A DNA stretch of 64,000 nucleotides from Bacillota bacterium (GTDB taxonomy: Bacteria; Bacillota; Clostridia; Christensenellales; SZUA-584). Shown here piece after piece: positions 1-8,580 of the stretch. The notes beneath the pieces were generated by a model that worked only from the letters and a program-made list of their open reading frames with translations, was not told the origin of the DNA and ran no database searches. The translations under genes and the position numbers were made by a program. Numbering within the stretch: position 1 is the stretch's first letter; every line of letters starts with the position of its first letter. The stretch is taken from the NCBI GenBank assembly GCA_023428025.1, contig JAEYZN010000028.1, forward strand, positions 1 through 64,000, written 5' to 3'.

Positions 1-19
1 AGCGTAAGGAGGGTAAAAT

Positions 20-328
20 ATGGCAAGCCAAAAGATTCGGATCAAATTGAAGGCGTACGATTACAACCTGATCGACCAGTCGGCCAGCAAAATCGTGGAT
101 ACCGCCAAGCGTACAGGCGCAAAGGTATCGGGACCCATCCCGCTGCCCACGCAGAAGGAAGTCGTAACGATACTGCGTGCGCCGCACAAGTACAAGGACT
201 CAAGAGAACAGTTCGAGATCAAGACGCACAAAAGGCTGATCGACATCCTTGAAGCCACATCAAAGACGACAGATGCTCTGATGCGGCTGGATCTGCCTTC
301 CGGCGTGGACATAGAAATTAAGCTCTAG
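20..328 (+). CDS. rpsJ: 30S ribosomal protein S10
   Basis: S10 (NusE) sits in the head of the 30S subunit and also joins NusB in transcription antitermination. The 102 residues match the usual bacterial length. The start MASQKIRIKLKAYDYNLID and the segment EQFEIKTHKR are typical of the family. A strong Shine-Dalgarno AAGGAGGG at 6-13 fixes the ATG. It is the first gene of the S10-spc-alpha run, and rplC follows after 13 bp. The promoter lies outside the window. Confidence 0.98.
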   Translation: MASQKIRIKLKAYDYNLIDQSASKIVDTAKRTGAKVSGPIPLPTQKEVVTILRAPHKYKDSREQFEIKTHKRLIDILEATSKTTDALMRLDLPSGVDIEIKL

Positions 329-341
329 GGGGGTATGACGG

Positions 342-971
342 ATGAAAGCGATATTGGGCAGAAAGCTGGGCATGACGCAGCTGTTCATGGACAACGGGAC
401 TGTTGTTCCGGTGACTGTTGTTGAGGCTGGCCCGTGCGTGGTGACGCAGAAGAAAACAGCCCAGACGGACGGTTATAACGCCATTCAGCTGGGATTTGAA
501 GATATCCGTGAAAAGCTGGTGACCAAGCCGGTGCAGGGTCACTTCAAGAAGGCAGGCGTGCCGTTTAAGCGCAACCTGCGTGAATATCATGTGGACAACA
601 CGGATGAGTATACGCTGGGCCAGGAGATCAAGGTGGATGTGTTTGAAAAGGGCGACATCGTTGACATTCAGGGCACATCCAAGGGCAAGGGCTTCCAGGG
701 CATCATCAAGCGCCACAACGGCCATCGGGGACCGATGACCCACGGCTCGCGCAACCAGAGAAAACCGGGCAGCATCGGCGCGTGCGCAGACCCGTCCCGC
801 GTTATCAAAGGCAAGAGACTGCCGGGACACATGGGCGCGCAGACGGTGACGGTGCAGAACATCGAAGTGGTCGGCATCGATCTGGACAAGAACGTGCTGC
901 TTGTGAAAGGCGCTGTGCCCGGCGCAAGGGGCGGACTGCTTTCGATCTCGAAGGCTGTCAAGCAGAGCTAA
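342..971 (+). CDS. rplC: 50S ribosomal protein L3
   Basis: L3 binds 23S rRNA near the peptidyl transferase centre and is an early assembly protein. The 209 residues start MKAILGRKLGMTQLF, as in most bacteria. The glycine-rich loop GHRGPMTHGSRNQRKPGSIG that reaches into the rRNA core is intact. It is preceded by a GGGGGG-type ribosome-binding site and followed by rplD. Confidence 0.98.
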   Translation: MKAILGRKLGMTQLFMDNGTVVPVTVVEAGPCVVTQKKTAQTDGYNAIQLGFEDIREKLVTKPVQGHFKKAGVPFKRNLREYHVDNTDEYTLGQEIKVDVFEKGDIVDIQGTSKGKGFQGIIKRHNGHRGPMTHGSRNQRKPGSIGACADPSRVIKGKRLPGHMGAQTVTVQNIEVVGIDLDKNVLLVKGAVPGARGGLLSISKAVKQS

Positions 972-989
972 GAAAAGGAAGTGAAACGA

Positions 990-1610
990 ATGCCCAAAGT
1001 ATCATTATATAAAAAAGACGGCACCGAAGCCGGACAGATTGAGCTGAGTGAAGCGGTGTTCGGCGCGGAAGTGAACGAAGCGGCGATGCACCAGGTGGTG
1101 GTGGCGCAGCTGGCAGGCCGGCGTCAGGGGACGCAGAGCGCGTTGACGCGCGCGGAAGTGCGCGGCGGCGGCATCAAGCCGTGGCGGCAGAAGGGCTCCG
1201 GACGTGCCAGAGCCGGTTCCTCCCGGTCTCCGGTGTGGACAAAGGGCGGCGTGGTGTTCGCGATGAAGCCGCGCGACTACAGCCAGAAAGTGAACAAGAA
1301 ATTGAGACAGCTCGCGATCCGCAGCGCGCTTTCCATGAAAGTGGCGGACGGCGACATCATCGTGCTGGAAGACCTCGCGCTGGAAGCGCCGAAGACCAAG
1401 CTGATGGCGGGCGTGCTGAAAAAGTTTGATGCCGGCAAAGCACTGGTCGTCACCTATGGCGACAGCGAAGGCGTGGTTCGCGCATCGGGCAACATCCCGA
1501 ACGTGAAGACGCTGGCGGCGGACTGCGTCAACGTGTACGACCTGATCAACTATGACAAGCTGGTCATCACGGCGGACGCCGTCAAAAAGGTCGAGGAGGT
1601 TTTTGCTTAA
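990..1610 (+). CDS. rplD: 50S ribosomal protein L4
   Basis: L4 lines the peptide exit tunnel and in many bacteria represses its own operon. The ATG at 990 (MPKVSLYKKDG) is preferred over a GTG at 981 because AAAAGGAAG at 973-981 is then well spaced; this gives 206 residues. The tunnel loop with GGGIKPWRQKGSGRARAGS is intact. It is one base from rplW, which implies coupled translation. Confidence 0.97.
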   Translation: MPKVSLYKKDGTEAGQIELSEAVFGAEVNEAAMHQVVVAQLAGRRQGTQSALTRAEVRGGGIKPWRQKGSGRARAGSSRSPVWTKGGVVFAMKPRDYSQKVNKKLRQLAIRSALSMKVADGDIIVLEDLALEAPKTKLMAGVLKKFDAGKALVVTYGDSEGVVRASGNIPNVKTLAADCVNVYDLINYDKLVITADAVKKVEEVFA

Positions 1611-1611
1611 G

Positions 1612-1905
1612 ATGGATGCGAGAGATATTATAAAAAAGCCGGTTCTGACCGAAAAAAGCTACGATGACATCGCCAACAAGAAATACACGTTTCTTGTGGA
1701 TATCCGCGCCAACAAGAACCAGATCCGCAAAGCGGTGGAAGAGGTTTTCGGCGTGAAGGTGAAAGACGTGAACACGCTGCGTCAGCTGGGCAAGTTCAAG
1801 CGCCAGGGCTATCACATCGGCCAGACGCCTGAGACCAAGAAGGCATTTGTGACGCTCACGCGCGAGTCCAAGACCATCGAGTTCTTTGATTCGCTGGCAC
1901 AGTAG
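1612..1905 (+). CDS. rplW: 50S ribosomal protein L23
   Basis: L23 sits at the tunnel exit and docks trigger factor and SRP. The open frame extends further upstream, but the ATG at 1612 (MDARDIIKKPVLTEKSY) has GAGGAGGT at 1593-1600, and the family starts here. This gives 97 residues. The Lys/Arg-rich extended loop around FKRQGYHIGQTPETKKA is present. Confidence 0.97.
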   Translation: MDARDIIKKPVLTEKSYDDIANKKYTFLVDIRANKNQIRKAVEEVFGVKVKDVNTLRQLGKFKRQGYHIGQTPETKKAFVTLTRESKTIEFFDSLAQ

Positions 1906-1917
1906 GGAGGGGTAACC

Positions 1918-2748
1918 ATGGCTATCAAAAAATACAAACCGACTTCACCCGGCAGACGCGGCATGACGGTTTCCGCTTTCGAAGAAATAACCTGCACCAC
2001 GCCGGAAAAGTCGCTGCTGGAAACCATTAAAAAGACGGCCGGCCGCAACGTTATGGGCCGCATCACCGTTCGTCACAGAGGCGGCGGCGTGAAGAGAAAG
2101 TACAGAATCATCGACTTCAAGCGCAACAAGGACGGCGTGCCGGCCAAGGTTGCCACGATTGAATATGATCCGAACCGCACGGCGCACATCGCGCTGCTGC
2201 ACTACGCGGACGGCGAGAAGCGCTACATACTCGCTCCGGTGGGCCTGAAGGTGGGAGACACCGTCATGTCCGGCGAAGGCGCCGACATCAAGCCGGGCAA
2301 TGCGCTTTTCATCAAGGATATTCCGCTGGGCACGCTGATCCACAACATCGAGCTGCAGCCCGGAAAAGGCGGCCAGCTGGTCCGCAGCGCGGGCAATTCG
2401 GCCCAGCTGATGGCGAAGGAAGGCAATTACGCCCAGGTGCGTCTGCCCTCCGGCGAAGTTCGCATGGTGCTGCTGAAGAATAAAGCGACGGTCGGCCAGG
2501 TTGGCAACATCGATCAGGAAAACGTCAGCATCGGCAAAGCGGGCCGCAAGCGCCACATGGGCTTCCGCCCGACTGTCCGCGGCTCCGTCATGAACCCGGT
2601 GGACCACCCGCACGGCGGCGGCGAAGGCAAATCGCCTATCGGCCGTCCCGGCCCGGTGACGCCGTGGGGCAAGCCGGCCTTGGGCTACAAGACGAGAAAG
2701 ACGAAGAATGCTTCCGACAAGTATATCGTCCGGCGCAGAAACAAGTAA
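1918..2748 (+). CDS. rplB: 50S ribosomal protein L2
   Basis: L2 is needed for subunit joining and peptidyl transfer. The 276 residues are the standard length. The conserved MNPVDHPHGGGEGKSPIG segment near residues 225-243, which carries the histidine placed close to the catalytic centre, is intact. The SD AGGGAGGGG is directly upstream. Confidence 0.98.
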   Translation: MAIKKYKPTSPGRRGMTVSAFEEITCTTPEKSLLETIKKTAGRNVMGRITVRHRGGGVKRKYRIIDFKRNKDGVPAKVATIEYDPNRTAHIALLHYADGEKRYILAPVGLKVGDTVMSGEGADIKPGNALFIKDIPLGTLIHNIELQPGKGGQLVRSAGNSAQLMAKEGNYAQVRLPSGEVRMVLLKNKATVGQVGNIDQENVSIGKAGRKRHMGFRPTVRGSVMNPVDHPHGGGEGKSPIGRPGPVTPWGKPALGYKTRKTKNASDKYIVRRRNK

Positions 2749-2778
2749 CGCGGCAAATCGTTTAAGGAGAAGTGCAAT

Positions 2779-3057
2779 ATGAGCAGATCGGTTAAAAAGG
2801 GACCTTTCGTTAACGAGAAGCTGCTGGTCAAAGTGCAGCAGATGAACGAGAAAAACGAAAAGAAAGTGCTGAAAACATGGTCCAGAGCGTCCACGATATT
2901 CCCGGATATGGTGGGTCACACACTGGCTGTGCACGACGGCCGCAAGTTTGTGCCGGTATATATGACGGAAGACATGGTGGGACACAAGCTGGGTGAGTTT
3001 GCGCCGACAAGAACGTTCCGCGGCCACGCGGGCGATAAGAAGTCCGGCTCCAAGTAG
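2779..3057 (+). CDS. rpsS: 30S ribosomal protein S19
   Basis: S19 forms a dimer with S13 in the 30S head and contacts the A-site region. The 92 residues start MSRSVKKGPFVNEKLL. The motif GHKLGEFAPTRTFRGH is diagnostic. SD AAGGAGAAG precedes the start, and rplV follows after 27 bp. Confidence 0.98.
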   Translation: MSRSVKKGPFVNEKLLVKVQQMNEKNEKKVLKTWSRASTIFPDMVGHTLAVHDGRKFVPVYMTEDMVGHKLGEFAPTRTFRGHAGDKKSGSK

Positions 3058-3084
3058 TGATTACGCCAGGGAGGAAGAGAATAA

Positions 3085-3483
3085 ATGGCAACTCGTCAAA
3101 GAGAAAAAGCTGAAAAGCGACATGAGCTAAAAGATAAGCGGCCGATGGCAAAAGCCAGGTACGTCCGGATATCTGCCAGCAAGGTCAAGATCGTCATCGA
3201 CCTGATCCGCGGCAAATCCGTGGCGGAGGCCGGCGCGATATTGAAGGGCACCCCGAAGGCAGCCAGCCCCATCGTCGAGAAGGTGCTGAACTCCGCTGTG
3301 GCCAATGCTGAGAACAACAAAGGACTACTGCGCGATGATTTGATCGTGGCGGAAGTTTTTGCGGATCAGGGCCCGACGCTGCGGCGCTTTATGCCGCGGG
3401 CTCAAGGCCGTGCGTCCCGCATACGCAAACGGACGAGCCACATCACCATCATACTGGGCAATGCTGTCAAGGAGGAATCTTAA
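3085..3483 (+). CDS. rplV: 50S ribosomal protein L22, extended N-terminus
   Basis: L22 lines the exit tunnel with a long beta-hairpin (here around RRFMPRAQGRASRIRKRTSH). At 132 residues it is about 20 longer than the usual roughly 110. The family homology begins at MAKARYVRISASKVK (residue 21), preceded by a basic stretch. The extension looks real because the SD GGGAGGAAG at 3070-3078 serves the ATG at 3085, and no SD precedes the internal ATG at 3145. Confidence 0.95.
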   Translation: MATRQREKAEKRHELKDKRPMAKARYVRISASKVKIVIDLIRGKSVAEAGAILKGTPKAASPIVEKVLNSAVANAENNKGLLRDDLIVAEVFADQGPTLRRFMPRAQGRASRIRKRTSHITIILGNAVKEES

Positions 3484-3484
3484 T

Positions 3485-4180
3485 ATGGGTCAGAAAGTCA
3501 ATCCTCACGGGATGCGCGTTGGCGTGATCAAAGACTGGAACGCGCGCTGGTTTGCCAAGAAGGGTGATTTCGCTGCGAACATCAAGGAAGACAATGTGAT
3601 CAGAAAGCAGCTGAAAAAGCAGCTTTACGCAGCCGGTATCTCCAAGATTGAAACGGAAAGAGCGGCAAACAAGCTGACCGTCAACATATATACCGCCAAG
3701 CCGGGCATCGTGATCGGCAAGGGCGGCCAGGGCGTTGAGATCTTAAAGGCACAGATATCCAAGCAGACGGGAAAGGCTGTGATCCTCAACATCATCGAAA
3801 TCAAGCGGCCCGATATCGACGCCCAACTGGTGGCCGAGAACATCGCTTCCCAGCTTGAGAGACGTATCTCCTTCCGCCGTGCGATGAAGCAGTGCATCGG
3901 CCGTGCAATGAAGGGCGGCGCGCTTGGCATCAAGGCCATGTGCTCCGGCCGTCTGGGCGGCGCTGAAATCGCCAGAAGCGAAAAATATCATGACGGATCG
4001 ATCCCGCTGCAGACGCTGCGCGCGGACATCGATTACGGCTTTGCCGAAGCTCACACAACGTACGGCCGTATCGGCTGCAAGGTCTGGATTTACAAGGGCG
4101 AGATTTTGGGCAATCCCTTAAGGGATAAGTTCAAGACGCCGGAAGGAGGCAGCAAAGATGTTAATGCCAAAAAGGGTTAA
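3485..4180 (+). CDS. rpsC: 30S ribosomal protein S3
   Basis: S3 forms part of the mRNA entry site and helicase activity of the 30S. The frame is open upstream, but MGQKVNPHGMRVGVI at 3485 is the family start and has AAGGAGG close by; this gives 231 residues. The KH domain loop GKGGQGVEILK is present. One base separates it from rplV, and its last 23 bases overlap rplP. Confidence 0.97.
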   Translation: MGQKVNPHGMRVGVIKDWNARWFAKKGDFAANIKEDNVIRKQLKKQLYAAGISKIETERAANKLTVNIYTAKPGIVIGKGGQGVEILKAQISKQTGKAVILNIIEIKRPDIDAQLVAENIASQLERRISFRRAMKQCIGRAMKGGALGIKAMCSGRLGGAEIARSEKYHDGSIPLQTLRADIDYGFAEAHTTYGRIGCKVWIYKGEILGNPLRDKFKTPEGGSKDVNAKKG

Positions 4181-4631
4181 GAGGAGAAGAGTCCACCGCG
4201 GTGTCATGAAAGGTAAAGCCAACAAAGGCAATACCATCACTTATGGCCAGTTCGGTTTGGTCGCGCTTCAGTCGGCATGGATCACCAGCAATCAGATCGA
4301 AGCCGCGCGTATCGCGATGACGCGTTACATCAAAAGAGGCGGCCAGGTTTGGATAAAGATATTCCCGCACAAGCCGGTCACCGAAAAGCCGGCCGAAACG
4401 CGGATGGGTTCCGGCAAGGGCTCGCCTGAATACTGGGTGGCCGTTGTGAAACCGGGGCGCGTGATGTTTGAAATCGCGGGCGTGACTGAAGAGATCGCGC
4501 GCGAGGCACTGAGGCTGGCGGCGCACAAGCTGCCGATCAAGTGCAAAGTTATCATGAAGAGCGAAGCATCTCAGATTGACGAATCGGCCGAAGCCGTAGC
4601 AGAAACGGGTGGTGAGCAGGGTGAAAGCTAG
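4158..4631 (+). CDS. rplP: 50S ribosomal protein L16, extended C-terminus
   Basis: L16 organises the A-site side of the 50S. It starts MLMPKRVKRRRVHRG and contains the conserved RGGQVWIKIFPHKPVT and RMGSGKGSPEYWVA segments. The 157 residues exceed the usual 137-147; the surplus is an acidic, Ala/Ser/Gly-rich tail after KCKVIMKSE. It overlaps rpsC and is served by GGAAGGAGG at 4141-4149 inside rpsC, so translation is probably coupled. Confidence 0.96.
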   Translation: MLMPKRVKRRRVHRGVMKGKANKGNTITYGQFGLVALQSAWITSNQIEAARIAMTRYIKRGGQVWIKIFPHKPVTEKPAETRMGSGKGSPEYWVAVVKPGRVMFEIAGVTEEIAREALRLAAHKLPIKCKVIMKSEASQIDESAEAVAETGGEQGES

Positions 4632-4836
4632 TAAGCTGCGTGAACTGAAAGAAATGACCAACGATGAACTGACGGATCAGCTGAAGGGTCTGAAACAGGA
4701 GCTTTTCAACCTGCGTTTCCAGAATGCCACGGGGCAGCTTGGAAACGTCATGGTGATCCAGAAGACCAAGAAGGACATCGCGAGGGTTAAGACGATATTG
4801 AAAGAGCGCGAACTGAAAAGCGCTATGGAAAGCTAA
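4621..4836 (+). CDS. rpmC: 50S ribosomal protein L29
   Basis: L29 sits near the tunnel exit beside L23. The family start MKASKLRELKEM maps to the GTG at 4621; GTGs at 4609 and 4612 are possible alternatives because no start has an ideal SD. The length is 71 residues with the typical LFNLRFQNATGQL motif. It overlaps the end of rplP by 11 bases, so re-initiation by ribosomes leaving rplP is likely. Confidence 0.93.
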   Translation: MKASKLRELKEMTNDELTDQLKGLKQELFNLRFQNATGQLGNVMVIQKTKKDIARVKTILKERELKSAMES

Positions 4837-4847
4837 GGAGGGTGCTC

Positions 4848-5105
4848 ATGTCTGATAGAGGAATCCGCAAGTCGCGCGTCGGTATCGTCGTCAGCGACAA
4901 AATGGATAAGACGGTCGTGGTGAAGATCGAGCGTAAGGCCAAGCATCCGCTGTATGGCAAGACCGTGAAGATCACGAAGAAGTATAAGGCACACGATGAA
5001 GAGAACGTGGCCAAGGTGGGCGACAAGGTGCTGATTACCGAGACGCGCCCCTTGAGCAAAGACAAGAGATGGAGACTCGTCGAGGTCGTTGAAGCCGCGA
5101 AGTAG
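4848..5105 (+). CDS. rpsQ: 30S ribosomal protein S17
   Basis: S17 is a primary 16S rRNA binder with an OB fold. The ATG at 4848 (MSDRGIRKSRVG) is chosen because AAGGAGG at 4835-4841 is ideally spaced; a GTG at 4842 abuts the SD. The length is 85 residues. The sequence VVSDKMDKTVVVKIE and the LSKDKRWRLVEV end are typical. Confidence 0.96.
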   Translation: MSDRGIRKSRVGIVVSDKMDKTVVVKIERKAKHPLYGKTVKITKKYKAHDEENVAKVGDKVLITETRPLSKDKRWRLVEVVEAAK

Positions 5106-5135
5106 CCATTGAGATTGAAGGGGAGGCGTTAAGAT

Positions 5136-5504
5136 ATGATACAAGCCCAGACTCGCCTGAAAGTGGCAGACAATTCGGGCGCCAAAGAGATACAGTGCAT
5201 CAAGGTTCTCGGCGGTTCAAAAAGAGTCACGGCCAATATTGGCGACGTGATCATCGCGGCGGTCAAAACAGCGGCGCCGGGCGGCGTCGTGAAGAAGAAG
5301 GATGTGGTCCGTGCGGTTATCGTGCGCAGCGTGTATGGCGTGCGCCGCAAGGACGGTTCCTATATCCGGTTTGACGACAACGCGGCCGTGATCATCGATA
5401 ATCAGAAACAGCCCAAGGGGACCCGTATTTTCGGGCCCGTGGCTCGGGAACTGAGAGAGAAGGAATACATGAAGATCGTCTCTCTCGCACCCGAAGTGCT
5501 GTAG
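5136..5504 (+). CDS. rplN: 50S ribosomal protein L14
   Basis: L14 forms an intersubunit bridge and is the docking site of silencing factor RsfS. The 122 residues start MIQAQTRLKVADNSGAKE, the invariant family start, and contain the expected RIFGPVARELREK. SD AGGGGAGG lies upstream, and rplX follows after 9 bp. Confidence 0.98.
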   Translation: MIQAQTRLKVADNSGAKEIQCIKVLGGSKRVTANIGDVIIAAVKTAAPGGVVKKKDVVRAVIVRSVYGVRRKDGSYIRFDDNAAVIIDNQKQPKGTRIFGPVARELREKEYMKIVSLAPEVL

Positions 5505-5513
5505 GGAGGCAGG

Positions 5514-5843
5514 ATGAATATGGCGAAAATGTATATTAAAAAAGACGACAAAGTCGTTGTGATATCCGGCAAGGACAAGGGCAAAAAGGGCAAGGTTCTG
5601 GTGGCGGAGCCCAAAGAAGGCCGTGTCGTTGTTGAGAAGATCAATCTGGTGAGCAAACACGAGAAGCCCAAAGGCCAGGGGAAGCCCGGCGGTATCGTGC
5701 ATCAGGAAGCGCCGATATATGCGAGCAAGGTCATGCTTGTCTGCGGAAAATGCGGCCAGCCCACGCGCATCGCATTTAAGCTTTTGGATAACAAGAGCAA
5801 GGTTCGCGTGTGCAAAAAATGCGGCGAAACGTTTGACAAGTAA
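5514..5843 (+). CDS. rplX: 50S ribosomal protein L24, four-cysteine form
   Basis: L24 starts 50S assembly. A KOW motif (VISGKDKGKKGKVL) lies at residues 16-29. C77, C80, C100 and C103 form a CxxC...CxxC zinc-ribbon pair, so this is the zinc-binding form. There are 109 residues from ATG 5514; the ATG at 5520 (MAKMYIKK) is equally well placed behind GGGAGG at 5504-5509 and may be the true start. Confidence 0.96.
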   Translation: MNMAKMYIKKDDKVVVISGKDKGKKGKVLVAEPKEGRVVVEKINLVSKHEKPKGQGKPGGIVHQEAPIYASKVMLVCGKCGQPTRIAFKLLDNKSKVRVCKKCGETFDK

Positions 5844-5857
5844 GGGAGGAAGAGTAT

Positions 5858-6397
5858 ATGCCCAGGTTAAAGGATACATATAAGAGCGAAGTCATACCTG
5901 CGCTGATGAGCAAGTTCAACTACAGGAACGTCATGCAGGCGCCCAAGCTCGAGAAAATCGTCATCAACATGGGCCTTGGCGACACGAAGGACAATCCGAA
6001 GAGTCTGGACGCTGCGGTGAAAGACCTGTCGATCATTTCCGGCCAGAAGCCGGTGGTGACCAAGGCCAAGAAGAGCGTCGCGAACTTCAAGGTGCGCGAA
6101 GGCATGAAGATTGGCGCGAAGGTGACGCTCCGCGGAGACCGCATGTACGAATTTGCCGACAGGCTGATGAGCATCGTGCTGCCGCGTGTGAGAGACTTCA
6201 GGGGCATTTCGCCCACGTCGTTTGACGGCCGCGGGAACTTTGCGCTGGGTCTCAAAGAGCAGTTGGTGTTCCCGGAAATCGTTTATGACAACGTGGAGAA
6301 GATCCGCGGCATGGACATTGTGATGGTAACGACGGCGCAAACGGACGAGGAAGCCAGAGAGCTGCTGACGCTGCTCGGCATGCCTTTCAAGCGTTAA
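5858..6397 (+). CDS. rplE: 50S ribosomal protein L5
   Basis: L5 binds 5S rRNA and contacts P-site tRNA. The 179 residues start MPRLKDTYKSEVIPALM and carry the conserved VTKAKKSVANFKVREGMKIG and GLKEQLVFPEI segments. SD GGGAGGA is directly upstream. Length and sequence are ordinary. Confidence 0.98.
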   Translation: MPRLKDTYKSEVIPALMSKFNYRNVMQAPKLEKIVINMGLGDTKDNPKSLDAAVKDLSIISGQKPVVTKAKKSVANFKVREGMKIGAKVTLRGDRMYEFADRLMSIVLPRVRDFRGISPTSFDGRGNFALGLKEQLVFPEIVYDNVEKIRGMDIVMVTTAQTDEEARELLTLLGMPFKR

Positions 6398-6409
6398 GGA
6401 GGATATGAC

Positions 6410-6595
6410 GTGGCTAAGAAGTCGATGATTAACAAACAGCAGAAAGGCTCCAAGTTCTCCACGAGAAACTATACGCGCTGCAGCATTTGCGGACGCCCGC
6501 ATGCGGTACTGCGCAAATACGGCATCTGCCGCATCTGTTTCCGGGAGTTGGCTTACAAAGGTGAAATACCCGGCGTAAGAAAAGCGAGCTGGTAA
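6410..6595 (+). CDS. rpsN: 30S ribosomal protein S14, zinc-binding type
   Basis: This is the short S14 of the 30S head. The 61 residues have C24, C27, C40 and C43 as the zinc ligands (RCSICGRPH and GICRIC). The GTG start at 6410 has AAGGAGG at 6397-6403. The zinc form is typical of Firmicutes; a zinc-free paralogue, if any, is not in the window. Confidence 0.97.
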   Translation: MAKKSMINKQQKGSKFSTRNYTRCSICGRPHAVLRKYGICRICFRELAYKGEIPGVRKASW

Positions 6596-6631
6596 GCTTT
6601 TTGTGTTCGATAAAACAAGGAGGTAATATTA

Positions 6632-7030
6632 ATGCCTGTAACTGATCCTGTGGCGGATATGCTCACACGTATCCGTAATGCGATAGGAGCCAAGCACGAA
6701 GTGATCGATATGCCGGCTTCCCGGACAAAAAAAGCGATTGCGGGTATTCTGCTTAAAGAAGGCTTCATCAAAGGGTATGAATATAAAGAAGAAGGCCCGC
6801 AGGGAGTCATTCGCATCACACTCAAGTACGGCGAGAAGGATTCGCCTATCATTAACGGCTTAAAGAAGATCAGCAAGCCGGGCCTGAGGGTGTATGCCAA
6901 CAAGGATGAGCTCCCCAAGGTGCTGGGCGGACTGGGCATTGCCATCATATCCACATCCAGAGGTATCATGACGGATCGTGATGCCCGGCAGCTGGGCGTG
7001 GGCGGCGAAGTGATCGCCTACGTGTGGTAG
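6632..7030 (+). CDS. rpsH: 30S ribosomal protein S8
   Basis: S8 binds the central domain of 16S rRNA and, in studied bacteria, represses the spc operon. The 132 residues start MPVTDPVADMLTRIRNA. The C-terminal STSRGIMTDRDARQLGVGGE is diagnostic. SD AAGGAGG precedes the start. Confidence 0.98.
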   Translation: MPVTDPVADMLTRIRNAIGAKHEVIDMPASRTKKAIAGILLKEGFIKGYEYKEEGPQGVIRITLKYGEKDSPIINGLKKISKPGLRVYANKDELPKVLGGLGIAIISTSRGIMTDRDARQLGVGGEVIAYVW

Positions 7031-7066
7031 CCAAAAGAGAATCACGCGAGTGCGGAGGAGATAAAA

Positions 7067-7603
7067 ATGTCGAGAATCGGTAAACTGCCCATCACGGTTC
7101 CCAAAGGCGTCACGGTGACGGTGGAGGGGAATGTGGTTCGGGTGAAAAGCAGCAAAGGCGAGCTGTCTGAGCGCATTCCGTCCGAGGTTCAGGTGGATGT
7201 CGAAGAAGGCGTGCTGGTTGTGCGCCGCGGCGGAGACGACAAGCGGAGCCGGGCGATGCACGGCCTGACGCGCGCGATCGTGGCGAACATGGTGCACGGC
7301 CTGACCGACGGCTTCACCAAGACGCTGGAGATCATCGGCGTGGGCTACAGAGTGCAAAAGAGCGGCAACAAGATTGTGATCAACGTTGGCTACTCGCATC
7401 CGGTTGAGGTGTTTGAAACGGACACCATCAAGCTGGACGTGGAAGGCACCAACATCATCAAGGTATCCGGCGTATCCAAACAGGCGGTTGGCCAGTTTGC
7501 GGCAAACATTCGCGATATCCGTCCGCCGGAGCCCTACAAAGGCAAAGGCATCCGGTACAAGGGCGAAGAAGTGCTGCGTAAAGTCGGCAAGACCGGAATG
7601 TAG
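7067..7603 (+). CDS. rplF: 50S ribosomal protein L6
   Basis: L6 lies near the GTPase-associated centre. The 178 residues start MSRIGKLPITVPKGV. The C-terminal signature region PPEPYKGKGIRYKGEEVLRK is complete. SD GGAGGAG is well spaced. Ordinary family member. Confidence 0.98.
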   Translation: MSRIGKLPITVPKGVTVTVEGNVVRVKSSKGELSERIPSEVQVDVEEGVLVVRRGGDDKRSRAMHGLTRAIVANMVHGLTDGFTKTLEIIGVGYRVQKSGNKIVINVGYSHPVEVFETDTIKLDVEGTNIIKVSGVSKQAVGQFAANIRDIRPPEPYKGKGIRYKGEEVLRKVGKTGM

Positions 7604-7619
7604 AGAGGTGGCGTAAGAA

Positions 7620-7988
7620 GTGATTAACAAAGAAGATAAGAATGTGATCAGAAAAGGGCGTCACATCAGGGTGCGCAACAAGATATCCGGCACGGCAAGC
7701 AAGCCCCGGCTGAATGTGTTTCGCAGCACCAACCACATCTACGCCCAGCTCATCGACGATGTGGCAGGCGTGACGCTGGTGAGCGCGTCCACGATGAACG
7801 CGGATGTGAAGAAGGATATCGAAGGCAAGACCAAGCAGGAGGCGGCTAAGATCGTCGGGCTCGCCGTCGGCAGGATGGCACTGGCCAAGGGGATCGAGCA
7901 GGCGGTTTTCGACCGCGGCGGTTATCTGTATATGGGCAGAGTTCAGCAGTTGGCAGACGGCGCCAGAGAAGCCGGTCTGAAGTTTTAA
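7620..7988 (+). CDS. rplR: 50S ribosomal protein L18
   Basis: L18 carries 5S rRNA into the central protuberance with L5. It has 122 residues from a GTG start at 7620 (AGAGGTGG upstream). The conserved PRLNVFRSTNHIYAQLIDD and the C-terminal FDRGGYLYMGRVQQLADGAR are present. Confidence 0.97.
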   Translation: MINKEDKNVIRKGRHIRVRNKISGTASKPRLNVFRSTNHIYAQLIDDVAGVTLVSASTMNADVKKDIEGKTKQEAAKIVGLAVGRMALAKGIEQAVFDRGGYLYMGRVQQLADGAREAGLKF

Positions 7989-8003
7989 AGGAGGTTTTGT
8001 CTG

Positions 8004-8570
8004 GTGCAGAGGAACGATTCGTTTAGAAACGACAGGAAGAACGATAAGGGCGGCCCGCGCGGCGGCCGCAAGAACTTCAAACGGGAAGAAGAGCAGCAGG
8101 AGTTTAAGGAAAAGCTGGTCTATGTAAACCGCGTGGCCAAGGTCGTCAAGGGCGGCCGCAACTTCCGCTTTACGGCGCTGGTTGTGGTGGGCGATGAAAA
8201 AGGCCGTGTCGGCGCCGGGCTTGGAAAAGCGGCGGAAATTCCGGACGCGATCTCCAAGGCCGTTCAGAAGGCCAAGCGCAGCATGATCGAGGTGCCGCTG
8301 GTGGGCACGACGATACCTCACGAGGTGATCGGCATATTCGGCAGAGGCCGTGTGCTGCTGTTCCCCGCGAATGAAGGTACCGGCGTTATCGCAGGCGGAC
8401 CGGCCCGTGCGGTGCTGGAACTGGCTGGTGTGAAAGATATCAAGACCAAGTCGCAGGGGTCCAACACGCCGGTGAACTGCGTGAAAGCGACGATCGAAGG
8501 CTTGAAAGCGCTCAAGACGGCCGAGCAATATGCAAAGCTGCGCGGTGTCAGCGTCGATCAGTTAAAGTGA
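8004..8570 (+). CDS. rpsE: 30S ribosomal protein S5, extended N-terminus
   Basis: S5 helps mRNA entry and decoding accuracy. The GTG start at 8004 follows AAAGGAGG at 7987-7994. The double-stranded RNA-binding fold begins near KLVYVNRVAKVVKGGR (about residue 37), so the 188-residue protein carries a long basic, Gly/Arg/Asn-rich N-terminus compared with the usual roughly 166. The core GRGRVLLFPANEGTGVIAGG is intact. Confidence 0.96.
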   Translation: MQRNDSFRNDRKNDKGGPRGGRKNFKREEEQQEFKEKLVYVNRVAKVVKGGRNFRFTALVVVGDEKGRVGAGLGKAAEIPDAISKAVQKAKRSMIEVPLVGTTIPHEVIGIFGRGRVLLFPANEGTGVIAGGPARAVLELAGVKDIKTKSQGSNTPVNCVKATIEGLKALKTAEQYAKLRGVSVDQLK

Positions 8571-8580
8571 GGAGGGCATC

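Noticed and set aside
1945..3027. A 360-codon minus-strand open frame opposite rplB and rpsS
   Set aside because: Shadow of highly conserved ribosomal genes; no SD and no domain.
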